A DNA stretch of 64,000 bases from Sternotherus odoratus (lineage: Eukaryota > Chordata > Testudines > Kinosternidae). Where the stretch lies: positions 91,215,340 through 91,279,339 of the forward strand of contig JAVMKO010000002.1 in the NCBI GenBank assembly GCA_032164245.1. Direction: 5' to 3'. The notes below the pieces were generated by a model. That model worked only from the letters and a program-made list of their open reading frames with translations, did not search any database and was not told where the DNA came from. Below, piece by piece: positions 23,083 through 35,822 of this stretch. Each line of letters opens with the position of its first letter. The first letter of the stretch is position 1. The translations under genes and the position numbers were made by a program.

Positions 23083-26000
23083 TGTCATTTTGTTTAATCG
23101 TAAGATATTAACAATCTTTCCTCCATGGCTTATTTTACTGGAAAACTGTTATATTGTTTTAAAACTGTTTGCAATTGTATTTCATTTAAGATGTAATTTA
23201 TATTTTATTTTTTGGTTTGCTGCCAACATTACCCCATTCCTGGGACCTGAAAGCAAGATGCTGGATCTCAAGTGATTTTCCATGTAACATTCTGTCTGTA
23301 ATGTATATTACATTTATGTTTTCAATAAATAACTGGCATTAAACAATCACAGATCTGAGAACAAACCTGAAACCTAAATATTTATCACAGAAGAGTGACC
23401 AGTTGCATAAACAGTAAACCATACTGATGAATAATAATTTCTGGAGTTCTGGTAGCTTATACATGAGAAGCTGAATTTTTTAAAATTCTCTGTCCTAATT
23501 TAGTCACTTAAATCCATATCAAAGCATCCAAATACTTTTATTTAGACACAACTATAGAATGAGGTGCCTAACTTTAGACAATTGTTCAAAGCATAATTCA
23601 GTGTGTTGTAACTGCGGCTTTGATATTACCATGGTAATTTTTAGATCATGATGATTATGGTTTTGAACAACAATTTTGTCCTACTATTGCTGGCTACTTT
23701 TACTCTACCCAGTCAGATGCACTGGAAAGAGCCGGGCACCCCTCCGCGCACACACTGGCACGGGTACAGTCTCTGGTTAGCTGTGCAATGTTCTGGGTTG
23801 GAAGCCTGTAGAAGAATAACTTCTACAAACAGCCATAGAGAAGCCGCAGCAAAATTATCGAAAATCCTGACTGGGTTTTGGAGTAACCAAGCTACTTTTG
23901 TAGCTGGTCTTCACAATTTGTTTTTTAAAATCCTAAATAATAATTTTAAAAAAGAGCCATCCACTGGAATAGGTATGCAGCTAGGCCTTGCATGTTTACA
24001 CAGATTTAGTAAATATGGTTATCTACAACTCAACTGTGCCCATTTGGATTCTTCATAATGTTTGTTGTTGTGTAAAAAGCAAAAGACAACACTCCCTCTA
24101 TTAATAAGGTTTACCAAATGACAAGTGGCTTCTATATTTTCTTATTGCTAGAGAAAACAATATCTGAAAGTGGAGGGACTCTGATAAAGACTTAACTGTG
24201 CTGGACAATTACTTTTGACCACTGCTGTGATGTCACTTTCAGAAGCACCTCTTTCAGGGATAACCAGGTGACATAGTTCAAGAAGGTGGCAGGCAGAAAT
24301 TTGCAAAGAGATTGGGGAGCCAGAACACACAGCATACATTTTTGGCTCCAAACACTCTTGTGTTCAAATAAACTCAAATTTTCCCCGAACACATTGGCCC
24401 ATTTCTAACTCACATTCTGTACAATTCCTTTAGATAAATCAGTCCATGAGCATAAATGAAATCAGGAGGCCGGGGTGCATCTCAATCCCATCTCATGTTC
24501 ATGCTCCTGAACGAATGCCAAGGTTATGGTACATTTCAGGAAACATACAAATAATCAGTTCCCGATATAAAACAACTAACTCATGTCAAAGTGGGCTGAA
24601 AACACCACTTATTTTAGTTCTCCTTTGTTACTACTGGTCTACATCCTTGTCACATCACTTCAATTGTCATTTCAATACATGAGAATTACATTACGTTTAG
24701 ATGAAGACTTTCGGTTCTTGCAGGGAAGGGAGACAGCATTTTCCTAGAAAACATTTACTCAATAAAGATACCGCTTCAATATTGACTTTAATTTTGTGCC
24801 TTGCAATCTGTCACTTTCATTTTACCTCACCAGACAAAAATGATTGTACTCCAAGAACTAGACAGTAAAATAAAGGGAGTATGAAAGGCAAAAAGTTAAA
24901 GTGGACAGGGAGAGGAAGAGTAGAAAAGATGCAAAGAATGTAAAAAAATTTTAAAAAATCTTAATACTGAGAACAACCAAAGGGAAATTAGGAAATTGGG
25001 GCAAATCCCAAATTCTTACCCGGGCAAAGTCTCTCAGATTTCATTGATCCATTAGTTACAGTCACTGAGAAAATCCTAGCTTTCCCAACTTCTGTTATTT
25101 TAACTAATTATTTTAGAAGCTCATTAGCATAAGTATCTCTAAAACTACAAGCAAATCACCTAAGAACGCTCAGTAAATATACCCATGTGTGCTTTGAGAT
25201 CCTTTATGTACTATAATACGGGCACCGAATAGTCATCACACCCTTACTATGCATATTTTTACCTGTTCTCATGCTCTTACGCTTCATAAAAGTTCCATTT
25301 CAAAGCTAACACTATCTTTATTTTTTTCACTCATGTCAATGCTCCAGCCATTTGAAAAGCCACAATAATTTGCTCCCCTTTAAATTCTCATCACAGGACC
25401 CAAATGGTCTGACTGGGTGGGACTCACTTGAGTCTGTCAGGTCATTCTTGAAATCACTGAGCAACATCAGGCCCAGTGTAAAGCCTTCCCCATATGGAGG
25501 TTGAATAAACCACCCAGGAAATACCAGGCCAAGCCTGGGAACAAAAATCAGGTCTTCTGCATGGCTGCATCAAGTATTACTGACAGGTCATTATGCTGAC
25601 CCTTATTCTCCCACACAAAACAACTGGCAATACTCATTTCAATGAGAGCTGTTTAGCCTCTTACATTCAAAAGTATTCCTGGGTATTCATGTTATCGGCA
25701 GTACGGTTTGATAAGAGATCCTGTTTTTAGAAGGAGATACAAATTTCCAGTAGGGTATCTTTCACAGATTCAGAAACAAGTGCAACAAACGAGTAGGGCA
25801 ATTTCTGTTCCTCCTGTGTTATTTAGACATAAATTCCATCCGCAAAAATGAAGCAAAATGTATTTAGTGTGAACGCAGGAAACTTTGTAGCTTGTACTTT
25901 ATTTTTAAGTCATAATTTTTTTAGAATTTTCCAGTATTACTATCAAAAGGAAACTTGTGGAATCTACATCTTAGGTTAGTCTTCTAGACATGGAACTGAA

Positions 26001-28631
26001 GCAGGCACATGCTGATGAGGAATGTTTCAGTGGAATGAAGTTATGCTAATCATAAGGCTATAAAATATGTACTGCACTGCTTGGTGCAGGGGGTCAGAGA
26101 AACGCTGTAATTGATTTCAGTGTGGAGAAAAAAAACACTAGATAGACTGAAAATTACTTGTATATTTTACATCATACAGCTTGGCAAAGAGCTAAAACTT
26201 ATTGCAATGCATAATTTTAAATGTGCTAATAAATGTACTTCAAAGTTGCCAAGATAGCGTATCTGGACTTCACTCGTAATCATAGTAGCTATTCAGATGT
26301 TTTCAGTCACTGTGGAAGGCATTTTAGATTAGGTTTTGATAGTTGTATTATCTTGTGCTAGGTATCAGGCTAGAGCCAACAAGTTATAACCAGTATTATC
26401 TGTGTAGTATTGCAATTTTGATTGTATTCAGATTGGTTTGGTCAAATGTATCATTGATGATACATTTAATTCCAGGATCTCTTCTTTCTAGAAATTAATT
26501 TTGACTCTTTTTCCTCACTGCAAATGTCCCTTTCTCTAGCATCATATACATGCCTATATCCCTGTTTTCAAAGCATTACTTGTTAGCCGCATAATTGCCC
26601 ACAAAAATCACTGTGAATAATGTGTGGCTTATTTCCATGCAACTTTAAAAATGTAGGGCACATGTGACCATCTATTAACTGACAGCAAAAGGAGATTTCT
26701 AAGTTGCAGAATCTAATCAAGTTTTAAATAGTTATAATGCTGCACAGGAGACCGATTTGATTCTTCCATTGAGATGCTAGATAAATTCAAAATCTTGTCA
26801 TCAATTATGGAAGATTCCTATGACAACTTTGATTTTACAAAATTAGGTTATCATTCAGCCTGTGGACATTTTCCCATTGCATTCTGGGTTAATCCACATA
26901 TATGGCTCTGTCAGAATGACAAAAGATAGTTGATTTCATTTCACCGTGCATTCTTATCGATACTCTACTCTTAGCCAGCCTTTGACTGATAGGGTGTTAG
27001 AGAAAAGGTCCATTAATTGATTTGTAAATAATTACAGCTAAGTCTTCACTTCTGACTAGCTATCGATAAAGGCATATCCTTTTTCACTGGTGAATGCCTT
27101 TAAATCGGCTTTAGAATGTTCAGTTTCCAACTCTAGGACACTGCACTCATTAAACGCTTTTCTGAGCAGCACCCGCTAGTGTTGTCATAGTTAAGGATCT
27201 GTCAGGGATTTCTATTATACCACCCACGAGGATGGATATACAGTGAGAAAAATTTGCTCTTGGAAGAATCCAGAGGCAAATATTTCTTTTTAAAGCAGAT
27301 TTATTTTTCAAACCTTTCTTATTTAAAAGTTACCAGAGTAAACAGAAAAGAATGCACCCATTACTTGCAGTTTGGGTACTAAACTTTTAAAATAACTTGT
27401 TTCTATTTTATATACTGGGCAGATTATAAATCCATACCACAAATGGGGAGAGTCATTTGGGGAAGGAGAAGAAAAAATGTAAGTGCAAGGTTGAAAAGCA
27501 GCTATAATGCACATGAAACCATTTCACTGGCTTTTTACTACATATTCCATATTATGAAGTTATAATAGTCAGAAGCAGACTACAGTTACTATGCACTCAC
27601 AGAACAAATGCTATTAATCTCTGAAAGAGCCACTGTGGTGTATTTTGAGACTGCATTATAAAACAACTAGGATAATGTATGGAGGGTTGTATTTAATTTC
27701 TGTACATAGAGCTGAACAAAAGAGGTACAGAGTAGTAGTTGAGAGCTACCTCTTCAACATTACAAACAATTCACCATAAAGCCCTCTTTATTAGTGGTTA
27801 CTAGAGATAACTAACTGTTTCAGTTTAACAATCAGATGAGTCCTCTACCTACTTCAACGATGAGAGCAAAGACGTGCCCTCCTAACAAGGACTGAGCAAC
27901 GGATTATGACATAAACACCATTTCTGTATGATGAACACCAGCCATCATTGGCACTACCCTATCGATAACTATAATTCAATTAATTCCACTTGCCTGCACC
28001 ACCTGTCTCTCTGTAAGAAGTAATGGTGTTGCTGCAATGCACTTAACTTAAACACCGCCAGAACACTAATAGGTCATTCCCACAATGTACCAAAATAACT
28101 AAAATTTGCCATAAATAGCCTCTCCCATAGGAAGTTTCTTGACAATTCTCCCCCACACATTACATGACCAGAAACACTGCTTCAAGCCTTCACACTGAAA
28201 ATAAATAAGTGAGATGTCCTTATTTCCCAACCAAATATATGTCAAATAGCAATAATGCTTGACCATTTTGTTTCTGTTCCCAATTGTTTACAAAGGAAAA
28301 ATAGGACAGTCAGCTAATTGGATCATGCCCGCTTACAGAGGAAGATTTCATAGTGGTCCAACAGAAGCAAGAAAACCATGAGACTGATGTGAGAGGGAGA
28401 GACTATTCCTAGTTTTCAAGGTGCAAAGCCTCACAACCCTCTGGATCCCAAGAAATTTGACCACTAGCTCTGCAGAGGCTGGTGCTGCTACATGAATGGC
28501 TTCCACTTCCACTCTCTTTTGCTGATCTTCCTTCATGTACTTCATTGGCTGGGGCCCCTGTAGCTTCAGAAAGGAAGTTTGACATTACTCCCACTCAAAG
28601 GACAGTACCACAGTGTGGTCTACTCACACTC
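23083..28631. other. Non-coding DNA, nothing assigned apart from one microexon candidate
   Basis: About 5.5 kb of AT-rich, unique-looking sequence. The plus-strand frame 23648-24058 is 136 codons but resembles no family I know. One splice-bounded minus-strand segment (25020-25064) is listed separately. No transposon ends could be defined. Confidence 0.5.
25020..25064 (-). other. Candidate 45-nt microexon
   Basis: On the minus strand an acceptor-like GGATTTTCTCAG precedes 25064 and a GG|GTAAGA donor follows 25020. The 45-nt segment is a multiple of three and is open in only one frame, encoding roughly TVTNGSMKSERLCP. The preceding pyrimidine tract is short. No protein match is known to me, and chance occurrence is a serious alternative. 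Confidence 0.15.
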
Positions 28632-28672
28632 ACTCTCTCGCGCTCGCTCTCTCGCTCGCTCTCTCGCTCGCT
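28632..28672 (+). repeat. (CTCTCGCTCG)n simple repeat
   Basis: A CT/CG-rich tract of repeating CTCTCGCTCGCT units, also read as LSRSLSRS if translated. A pyrimidine-only tract broken by CpG steps. Confidence 0.9.
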
Positions 28673-29870
28673 CCTCTTCCTCCTACAAAGGGTTCTCCAA
28701 GGAAAATGTTACCATGAGGCAACAGCATCCCCCTGCTGCTTGTAAAAGGGGAGATCCACTCACAAAAGTAATCCTCTCTCCCAGTGCCATCAAGCAGGAA
28801 GCCTCATGGATGTTTTTAAGGAGTTGGTGGTGGATGGACCCAGAAATAAATTAGAGAAAATATTTGCCAGCACAGAAAAAGCAGGCAAAGCATTTCAGTT
28901 AATATTTAAAAAAAAAACAAAAAACAAAAACAGCCCACATTCTTAAAAACTGCCTTAGAGCCACTGAGGCAAAGAAGCCTTTAAAAAGTTGAGCATAATT
29001 TTTTTTAAATGTACTCACTGGATGTGAGCTTCAAAAATAGCTTCCATTAACTGTGGCACCAGTCCTGTTCCAGATGGCATACAAAATAACTTACAAATGA
29101 CAAAGTTCACCAGGTTTATAGCAGCTGTTCTATTCCAGTATTTAGGCCACCCACTTCAGCAGAACTGAGAGCTTTCAATCAACTCCTGCCTCGCAGAGCC
29201 TTCAAACAGCACCAGAACATGTGTTCAATATTTTCTCATAAAGTAGCCAGCCAAATATGGAGGGTTCACAATCTGAGCTGCCCTGCAATGCACCCCCATC
29301 ATTCTGCTTTAAAAAACAAAACAAAACAAAAAAATAAATGTGAGCCTAGGTGAGCAACAAACAGTAAGAGAATTTAGGGCCTAAAGATCTTAGAAATATC
29401 ATTGTAAAAAACAGAAGTCAGAGTGTTCTTGTGTTAGTCTTCCCAGGCAAGAGTGAAAGAACAACCCTTATGCAAATATTATTTATGTCAGGTGTTTCAA
29501 GGGTTCCTGTTGCCATCACACATAAATGTTGGATAACTGTTAATGGCAAACTGAGCATGTCCAAAAGCAGATCCCTTCTTTCCACCCTCCACATTCCCAT
29601 TTGTATTTCTACTTCCTCCTCATCTTTGGTGTTTGCCTGTTATTCCCATCTTCCACTTTCTCTCAAAATCTTCTCCCCAGGGATTGAGACTCTGGTGAGG
29701 GAGAGATGGTGCTGGCAGGCCTTTGCAACAGGTCTTGTATTTAGATCTGAACACAGGCAAACTCTGAATCAATTTAATCTACTCTGATTAAGTGTTCCGT
29801 ATCTGGAGTCCTGCCACTGAGAATGGCAGCCCCCTTGAGCTCATGAGTCTGATCTAGGGCCTAGACTACA
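28673..29870. other. Non-coding DNA with A-rich runs
   Basis: Poly-A/AAAAAC runs at about 28908-28931 and 29311-29337 hint at tails of decayed retroelements, but no body could be recognised. Confidence 0.45.
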
Positions 29871-30052
29871 TAAGAACATAAGAAAGGCCGTACTGAGTCA
29901 GACCAAAGGTCCATCCAGCCCAGTATCCTGTCTACCAACAGTGACTAATGCCAGGTGCCCCAGAGTGAGTGAACCTAACAGGCTGTGATCAAGTGATCTC
30001 TCTCCTGCCATCCATCACCCCCCTCTGACAAACAGAGGTTAGGGACACCATG
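29871..30052 (-). mobile_element. CR1 LINE 3' end fragment, minus strand
   Basis: Starts ACATAAGAACATAAGAAAGG, then GTCAGACCAAAGGTCCATCC, AGCCCAGTATCCTGTCTACC and a decayed ACAAACAGAGGTTAGGGACA. This is the complement of the 3' end of a common turtle CR1 subfamily, with its TTCTTATGT tail repeat at the left. Only about 180 bp remain, with no coding portion. Confidence 0.8.
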
Positions 30053-31038
30053 TCTTATGAGTTGCTGCACACCTATAGACTAGATACCTTGGAAGGTGAT
30101 GGAGGGATAGGCAGTCTCTGAGATAGCACAGTCCTAATCAAGGGTCTTGTAAACTAGAACTAACTCTGAATTCAACCCAGATCTGAACAAATAGCAGTGG
30201 AGTTTGCAAAGCACCTGTATGTGGTGAGTTCGTGCCAGCCAATTCTGCTCAGTAGGCAACCTGTTGTGGCTTCACATAGTGTTTACTTCTCCACAAAGTA
30301 CCAATGAACTAGTGACAATTCCCCAAAATGATAACCAGCTTGGAAGTGACCTCTCACAAGTGGCAAGATGCTTGTCAGAGAAGAGGAGGAAGCAGTCCCC
30401 TGGCTAGGCTGTCATGGAAAAAAGGATGTTCCTCGCCACTTCTTGAAATCTGTATTCCCTGGAGCAGTGATGGAATCCAGCTTGACCTCAAGGCTGCTGA
30501 CCTCCCTTAATTACTGGTAGTCAAGGGGGAGATCACGGTTCTGGCATGCTATTGAAATGTTTCGAACTTTGCCAGTAATTTATTATTTAATGACTCATTC
30601 ACTATGACAGTTACCCGAACCATTCGAGAGCAGCAACAAGAAGCATCATCTCCCTCAGTGCTATTGAGAGAATGGGCAAAGTATGGGTCTTACATATACT
30701 AGTTCTCTGATGTAAAAAAAAAATTCTATCTACATGTGATTTACATTACGAAATTGTGTAAACATTAGTTAAAAACTAATTCTTGGCTTGCATTAACTTC
30801 ATAGTCTGTTCAGAATTGCCAAGAAGTTTCAGCATAATAGCGGGGAGAGAGGAAGATTACTCCAGCTTTTGACACAAAGCCAGTTTTTTTAAGTCACAGC
30901 AGACAATTGCAGACACATTGTCCATTATAATCGTGTCCCTTAACTACAGGACAATCAGCAGCAACAGACAAGAAAAGACTTTTCCAAAGTATACAAATTA
31001 AGATCAATGCATTCTTCTCTGGCTACACAGCAGAAGAG
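30053..31038. other. Non-coding DNA, nothing assigned
   Basis: Unique-looking sequence with no motif or transposon end. Confidence 0.55.
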
Positions 31039-31052
31039 CTCTGGCTATAGAA

Positions 31053-31170
31053 TCAGAGAGGTAGCCGTGTTAGTCTGGAATAGCAGAGGTAACAAAGAGT
31101 CCTGTGGCACCTTAAAGACTAACTAAAGTAGCAAAGAGTCCTGTGGTACCTTAAAGACTAACTCTGTTAC
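31053..31170. mobile_element. SINE-like insertion with 14-bp target duplication
   Basis: The insert carries GGTAGCCGTGTTAGTCTGGA and CCTGTGGCACCTTAAAGACT, the signature of an abundant turtle interspersed repeat (same family as 2411-2496). It is flanked by perfect 14-bp direct repeats CTCTGGCTATAGAA (31039-31052 and 31171-31184). Inside, a 32-bp segment is duplicated in tandem with a 39-bp period (31093-31124 and 31132-31163, one mismatch). The target duplication supports endonuclease-primed retroposition of a short, already rearranged RNA. Whether the family is formally a SINE I state from memory. Confidence 0.7.
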
Positions 31171-31184
31171 CTCTGGCTATAGAA

Positions 31185-33523
31185 GACACTTTGAGGGCAT
31201 TACTAGTGCTCTAAACAGAGACAGAGTAGGGGAGTTCGCAAGTGCAGAGATAAATTGGAGTACGTACAGAGGTTTACTTTTCTACAAAGTGTTATTCTAC
31301 AAGTAACACATGTTTATCGAAAAAATTCTCAAAAAAGACAAAACTGATATTTTCAGGAGACTTTCACAAGTATCTATTTTCTTACTGCTCGGGGAGCTCA
31401 ATGAAAAATCCATTTTGGGGGGCGTCAGCAGTAAATGTGCTGACTGAAAAATGAATTGGAATAATATTCTGAAAGAGAGCGAGAAAGAGAGGCTCCACAG
31501 GCCTTAGAGACTAGTCTACATATTTATGCACATTCTGTCACACTATCTCTAATCCCTAAAGTAGATAATGCCCACCTCATTTGCCAGTACCATCCTCTCC
31601 TCACCCTGTCCTCTCCAAATATCGAAGACCAGATCCTCCAGTGTAATGCAGCTTTGTGTGCTACATTGCTAGCAGATTCTGTCCACGAAGCCTGGCTATA
31701 TGGCCCTGAAGAGATCTCCCAGGACATCCTGTGGCGGTGTAGAATTAGCGTAGAGGCTTCTTTGCCTGGCTGCAGTTTTGGCCCCTTGGGGCTTATTTGC
31801 AGCCAACGTAAATTAAAGACAATCAAAGGCTACTCTAATATACGTTGGAGGACTGGCTCTGCACACCTTGGCCTCAGGAGCGGGAGAGCGTAAAGGGGAC
31901 ACTGAGCCCTGCAGGGACATCCTAAGAAGACTGGGAGGGTAAAGGAATGTCTTTGTCTGGCACTTCTGGATTTCATTCTTGCTTCTATTTGATAGACATA
32001 ACATGATGTTCATGTTTTGTCAGATGTAAAATGTGTTTTCATACATCTACCTGGAAGTGTACATTCCTTTCTTGTCAACATTTAATCAAACTATAGCACA
32101 CAATAGCATCTAGGGATATATACAACAAAAAGCTGGCTAGGCTTGGCGTTTTCTTATTATAACTATCTTCCAAACTTGCATGCATTTCTGATGAAAAATA
32201 AATAGGACAGTTTAGCCGAGAGCCCCATATACTAGGATCAAAGAAATCCACCAGTTCTGATACAGTCCAGCTGGCAGTGTGTTAAACACACACAATAAGC
32301 AAAGAAACATGAACAGTAAGGTTTAGTAAGCAGTAATGCATGTCATAGTTCCAAACTTACGCCTGGTCTTACATTAGAAAAATGACCAACTGCTGACCAG
32401 GCTTTAAACTTGGTTTCTGAAAGTATGCTGAACATATTTTTTCTTTCCCTCCACTAAGCTAAACTAGATTCAATACTAGCTCAGTTGTTCTTTTGCCTAT
32501 TGTTAGCAGGTCATTTTCTGACCCTTGACAAACTCATTGGCTTAGGCCCAGTCCTGCAGTGTGCCTGTTCTTTCCTCCTCGACCTTGTGTATGTGCCAGA
32601 TGCAATGGCTGTCCTTGCACTCAGAGAGCACAAAAACAACATAATATTGGTGCTAACCTCCACAGGAAGGTCCGGAAGCATCTCCCAGTGTAGTATAGTG
32701 AACATTTGCAATACCTCTACCATGGTCTATATTTTAATGGCATTCCAACCATCCCTGTGCCTTCTCCCACATAGCCTCATGCTGTGTGCAAGGATTTGGC
32801 CATAGATTTCCAAGACAGCAATTATCTACTGAGCCCATGACTGTGCAGTTACACTGGATATCCAATCATATACTGAGAATGATCAGTGGTTAAAGAGTTG
32901 TCTCTTTTGAGAAAGGGTGATAATCTAAACAGTGTCTTATGAACTAAGGGTATTATTACACATTAACATTCACATTTCTATCAGGAATAGAGTTTAAATG
33001 AGCAGGCAAATAACAAGGATGTTATTAAAAATGTTGTGCCAACTGGAAAAATAATGCCAGCCATGTTTACTAAATCTAAGATGGTCATCATGAGAAAAAT
33101 TCTGAAAGAGGCTGTTCAAATATCTCTATCCACCAACCTTGAGTCAATTACTATATAGTATAATCCCTACCTCCACCCCCGATGTGTGCATAATTCCAAA
33201 ACACTTTTTTTTAATTCTTTGCCTTAAACATTGCTACTCTAATTTTTCAAGCACAGTAGCAACACCTCAGTTATTCAAATAATTGAAAGAATATATAGAG
33301 CTTGAATAAGAGGATGGCAACAAAAGCAAAAGCCTGTCCTAGGTTTTTATCATATTTGCCCTTTGTTTTATTTTCCTTGCCATTTTAAAAAATTGCTACC
33401 AACACATACCGTTAAATATTTTTGAACCCATGGTGGAGGAAAGGTGGAAAAGATGACCGAGTGTTCTGTGCACCTTCAGCACTACAAACAGGGAGGCAGC
33501 TGGCAGCTCCGGTGACCACCTTG
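31185..33523. other. Non-coding DNA, nothing assigned
   Basis: The richer segment 31524-31900 has overlapping open frames on both strands without recognisable domains. The frame at 32485-32805 is likewise anonymous. Confidence 0.5.
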
Positions 33524-33531
33524 ATTGTTTG

Positions 33532-33632
33532 CAGGGCTTTGGAGCGGAGCCTGGACCTAGAGTGCGGAGCAGTGGAGATGCAAGTTTTTGCCTGGAGCTG
33601 GAGCGGAGCCGGAGCACCACTCCAAAGCCCTG
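33532..33632. mobile_element. Miniature hAT element (101 bp)
   Basis: CAGGGCTTTGGAG and CTCCAAAGCCCTG are perfect 13-bp terminal inverted repeats. Perfect 8-bp target duplications ATTGTTTG flank it (33524-33531 and 33633-33640). Inner GGAGCGGAGC motifs occur near both ends in the same orientation. It is non-coding and is the shortest intact transposon unit in the window. Confidence 0.93.
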
Positions 33633-33640
33633 ATTGTTTG

Positions 33641-35619
33641 ATTACATGAAGTCGAGTTATACACCTCATTTCCTTTCCAAAAAGTGAAGTTACAAAGCAT
33701 CCGCAAATAAAAAATATTTAAATTATGCAACTCTCCCATGCAGAAAGCCCATCCATTTGCAACAAGATAAAATGCACATTGATACAAACTAACCCTTTTG
33801 AAATCCAACCAATTAGTTAACATCAGGTAAAGCCTCACTGCCGAATCTTCACGTCAACAAATATGTGGGTGACAGATATCAGGAAGTTTTCATCATCTTT
33901 AGCGACAATTCCCACAAAGACAGAAACATACCAGTACTTCCATCTTCATCTCATCCAGCACATGCACATACTCACACACAGACCTATACACCACGTACAT
34001 TTGGGAGAATAGACAAATAAATCAGACACAGTTAAATAATATCGCAATAATGCCCCATGAACATCAAACAAAAAAACCTCATCTTTTTTAGATCCACAAG
34101 CTTAGAGTTTTAGAAAAAAAGACTATAAAATCATGCAAGGTTTTGACTATTAGAGCTGTTCCACTGATATCATTAAAACAGCTGACTCAGATATGTAATT
34201 ATTCCCTTATGAGAGTTTTGCTGTCTATGCAAGAAAGAAGTGTGTCCTCAGGTTGACTTACTTTGGCAAAAAAGACAGGGGGCTGGAGATAGCAAAAACT
34301 TATTTTTACTATGCTTCTGGTAGAATGGAAGGAAATAAGTATCAATAATGAATGTCCATGTCAGTCGATATCAGCTGTATCTTCCATTTGGATTATACAG
34401 CATCATCCTCGGAATAAATCCGGTCTCTGCAGTATTTGCTCACTATCCGCTGTGTAGCACAGTAACAGTTCATTAACATGCAAATGCTTGACAGTTATTT
34501 GGTTTAAGTATATCTGCATATTTATAAACAGCCATTCCAAACCACATCCCCATTTAAGGAAAATGTTTAATGACACTGAACCAAAATATTAACTCATCTA
34601 ACTCATACCAATTAAACAATGTGCTGCTGGTGGGTATGTTTTTTTTTTTACTATTATTAGCATGTTGCCATTTAAAATAGATCAGTAGCAAAGTGCTCTG
34701 ATTCTTCTACAGTTAGTTCACGTTTTATAGGTTCTTCACCTCTTTTCTGAGACCATCACTCTGCCTTTTTTAATCTCTAAGCTGTGAAAAAGCCCAAATA
34801 GGAAGGATGAAGCCATGCTTTGGACATCTAGGAAATGTAAATGTATTACAATGAAAACAAACATATTTAAAGTTAAATTTAAGCAGAAAAACCTAAAATA
34901 AACTATCCATACAAATTTCTTCATTTTAAAAGGATTCAGTAAAAGCCTAAAGAAAAAATAGACAGACTGTAAAAAACATGCCCAAAAGGGACTCAAAATC
35001 AATGCACTTCGTTTATTTTTATTGTTAACAACAATAACTCTGTGGTTCCCCGTGTTCATATCTACTTAGGTCTAGAAATCAAACATATCAAAATAGTTGG
35101 CTAATCTTTATTTTTTAGCATAACTTCCAATATTTAAATAATTCCTCTAGAATTATGTGTATGGCTCTTTCTTAAAGGTTTGGCCACGATTCTGAATTCC
35201 TCAGTTCATCAACCTAAAACCATACCACAAATATTTACAGAGAAAGATTAAAATCAGGAACAATTTTGTTTAAAAAATGGACAAAAGTAACTGAAAGCTA
35301 TAGATTCCAATTGATGTTAATAAAACATTAAGTTATTTACTTAGTGCTGCACATGTTTTTCTGATGCTGGTAGGCCAACATTCAGCACAAATTAATGTTA
35401 AATTAATGCAGGAAAAGAGAGGAGGAGCTCAGTCAAACAAAGGGGTAGTTAAGAAGATTTTCCTGAATAGCTATAGATAAAAAGAAACTTTTCCAATTTG
35501 TACTGCTTGTCTGAAGCAGGGCAGCAAAGGAGTTACACATTCTTCATTATCTCACTTGCTAGAGATCATCTCACTTTTAGATATCAGAGGCCATGACGTC
35601 TGGAAAGTCAACACCTCTG
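33641..35619. other. Non-coding DNA, nothing assigned
   Basis: AT-rich with no identifiable repeat. The minus-strand frame 34736-35059 is T/A-driven. Confidence 0.55.
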
Positions 35620-35822
35620 GCTACACTAGAGAGCTCACAGCAGCGCCGCTATGTCAGTGCAGGGGCACCGCTGTTTAGTCAGTGTAACCGCTCTAAGCTG
35701 ACAAGGGAGCTCTCCCGTCAACTTAATTCATCCATTCCAATGAGTGGCGGTAGCTATGTCGGCAGGAGAAGCTCCGCACACTGGCGTTTCAGTCAAGGTA
35801 ACTTATGTTGCTCAAGGGGTGC
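35620..35822. mobile_element. GTCTACACT-family MITE, decayed
   Basis: CTGGCTACACTAGAGAGCTC at the start and then GCGCCGCTATGTCAGTGCAG, GGGAGCTCTCCCGTCAACTT, GGTAGCTATGTCGGCAGGAG and a TTATGTTGCTCAAGGGGTG end. I recognise this order from a turtle non-autonomous DNA transposon in which CTCCCGCCGACATAGC arms pair. The open frame 35593-35868 lies across it and is an artefact. The right end is truncated. Confidence 0.65.

Noticed and set aside
22445..23275. 276-codon open frame, the longest in the window
   Set aside because: It crosses the C-rich core, the inverted array and the right terminus of the TA-flanked transposon and continues into unrelated flanking DNA. PPPP and ARGGEGG repeats are translations of the minisatellite.
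23648..24058. 136-codon plus-strand open frame as a gene
   Set aside because: No recognisable domain, no splice context or promoter, and composition like the surrounding non-coding DNA. It cannot be supported without conservation data.
28482..28854. SR-repeat-like peptide (LSRSLSRS) suggesting a splicing factor
   Set aside because: It derives from the CTCTCGCTCG simple repeat. There are no RRM or other domain residues around it.
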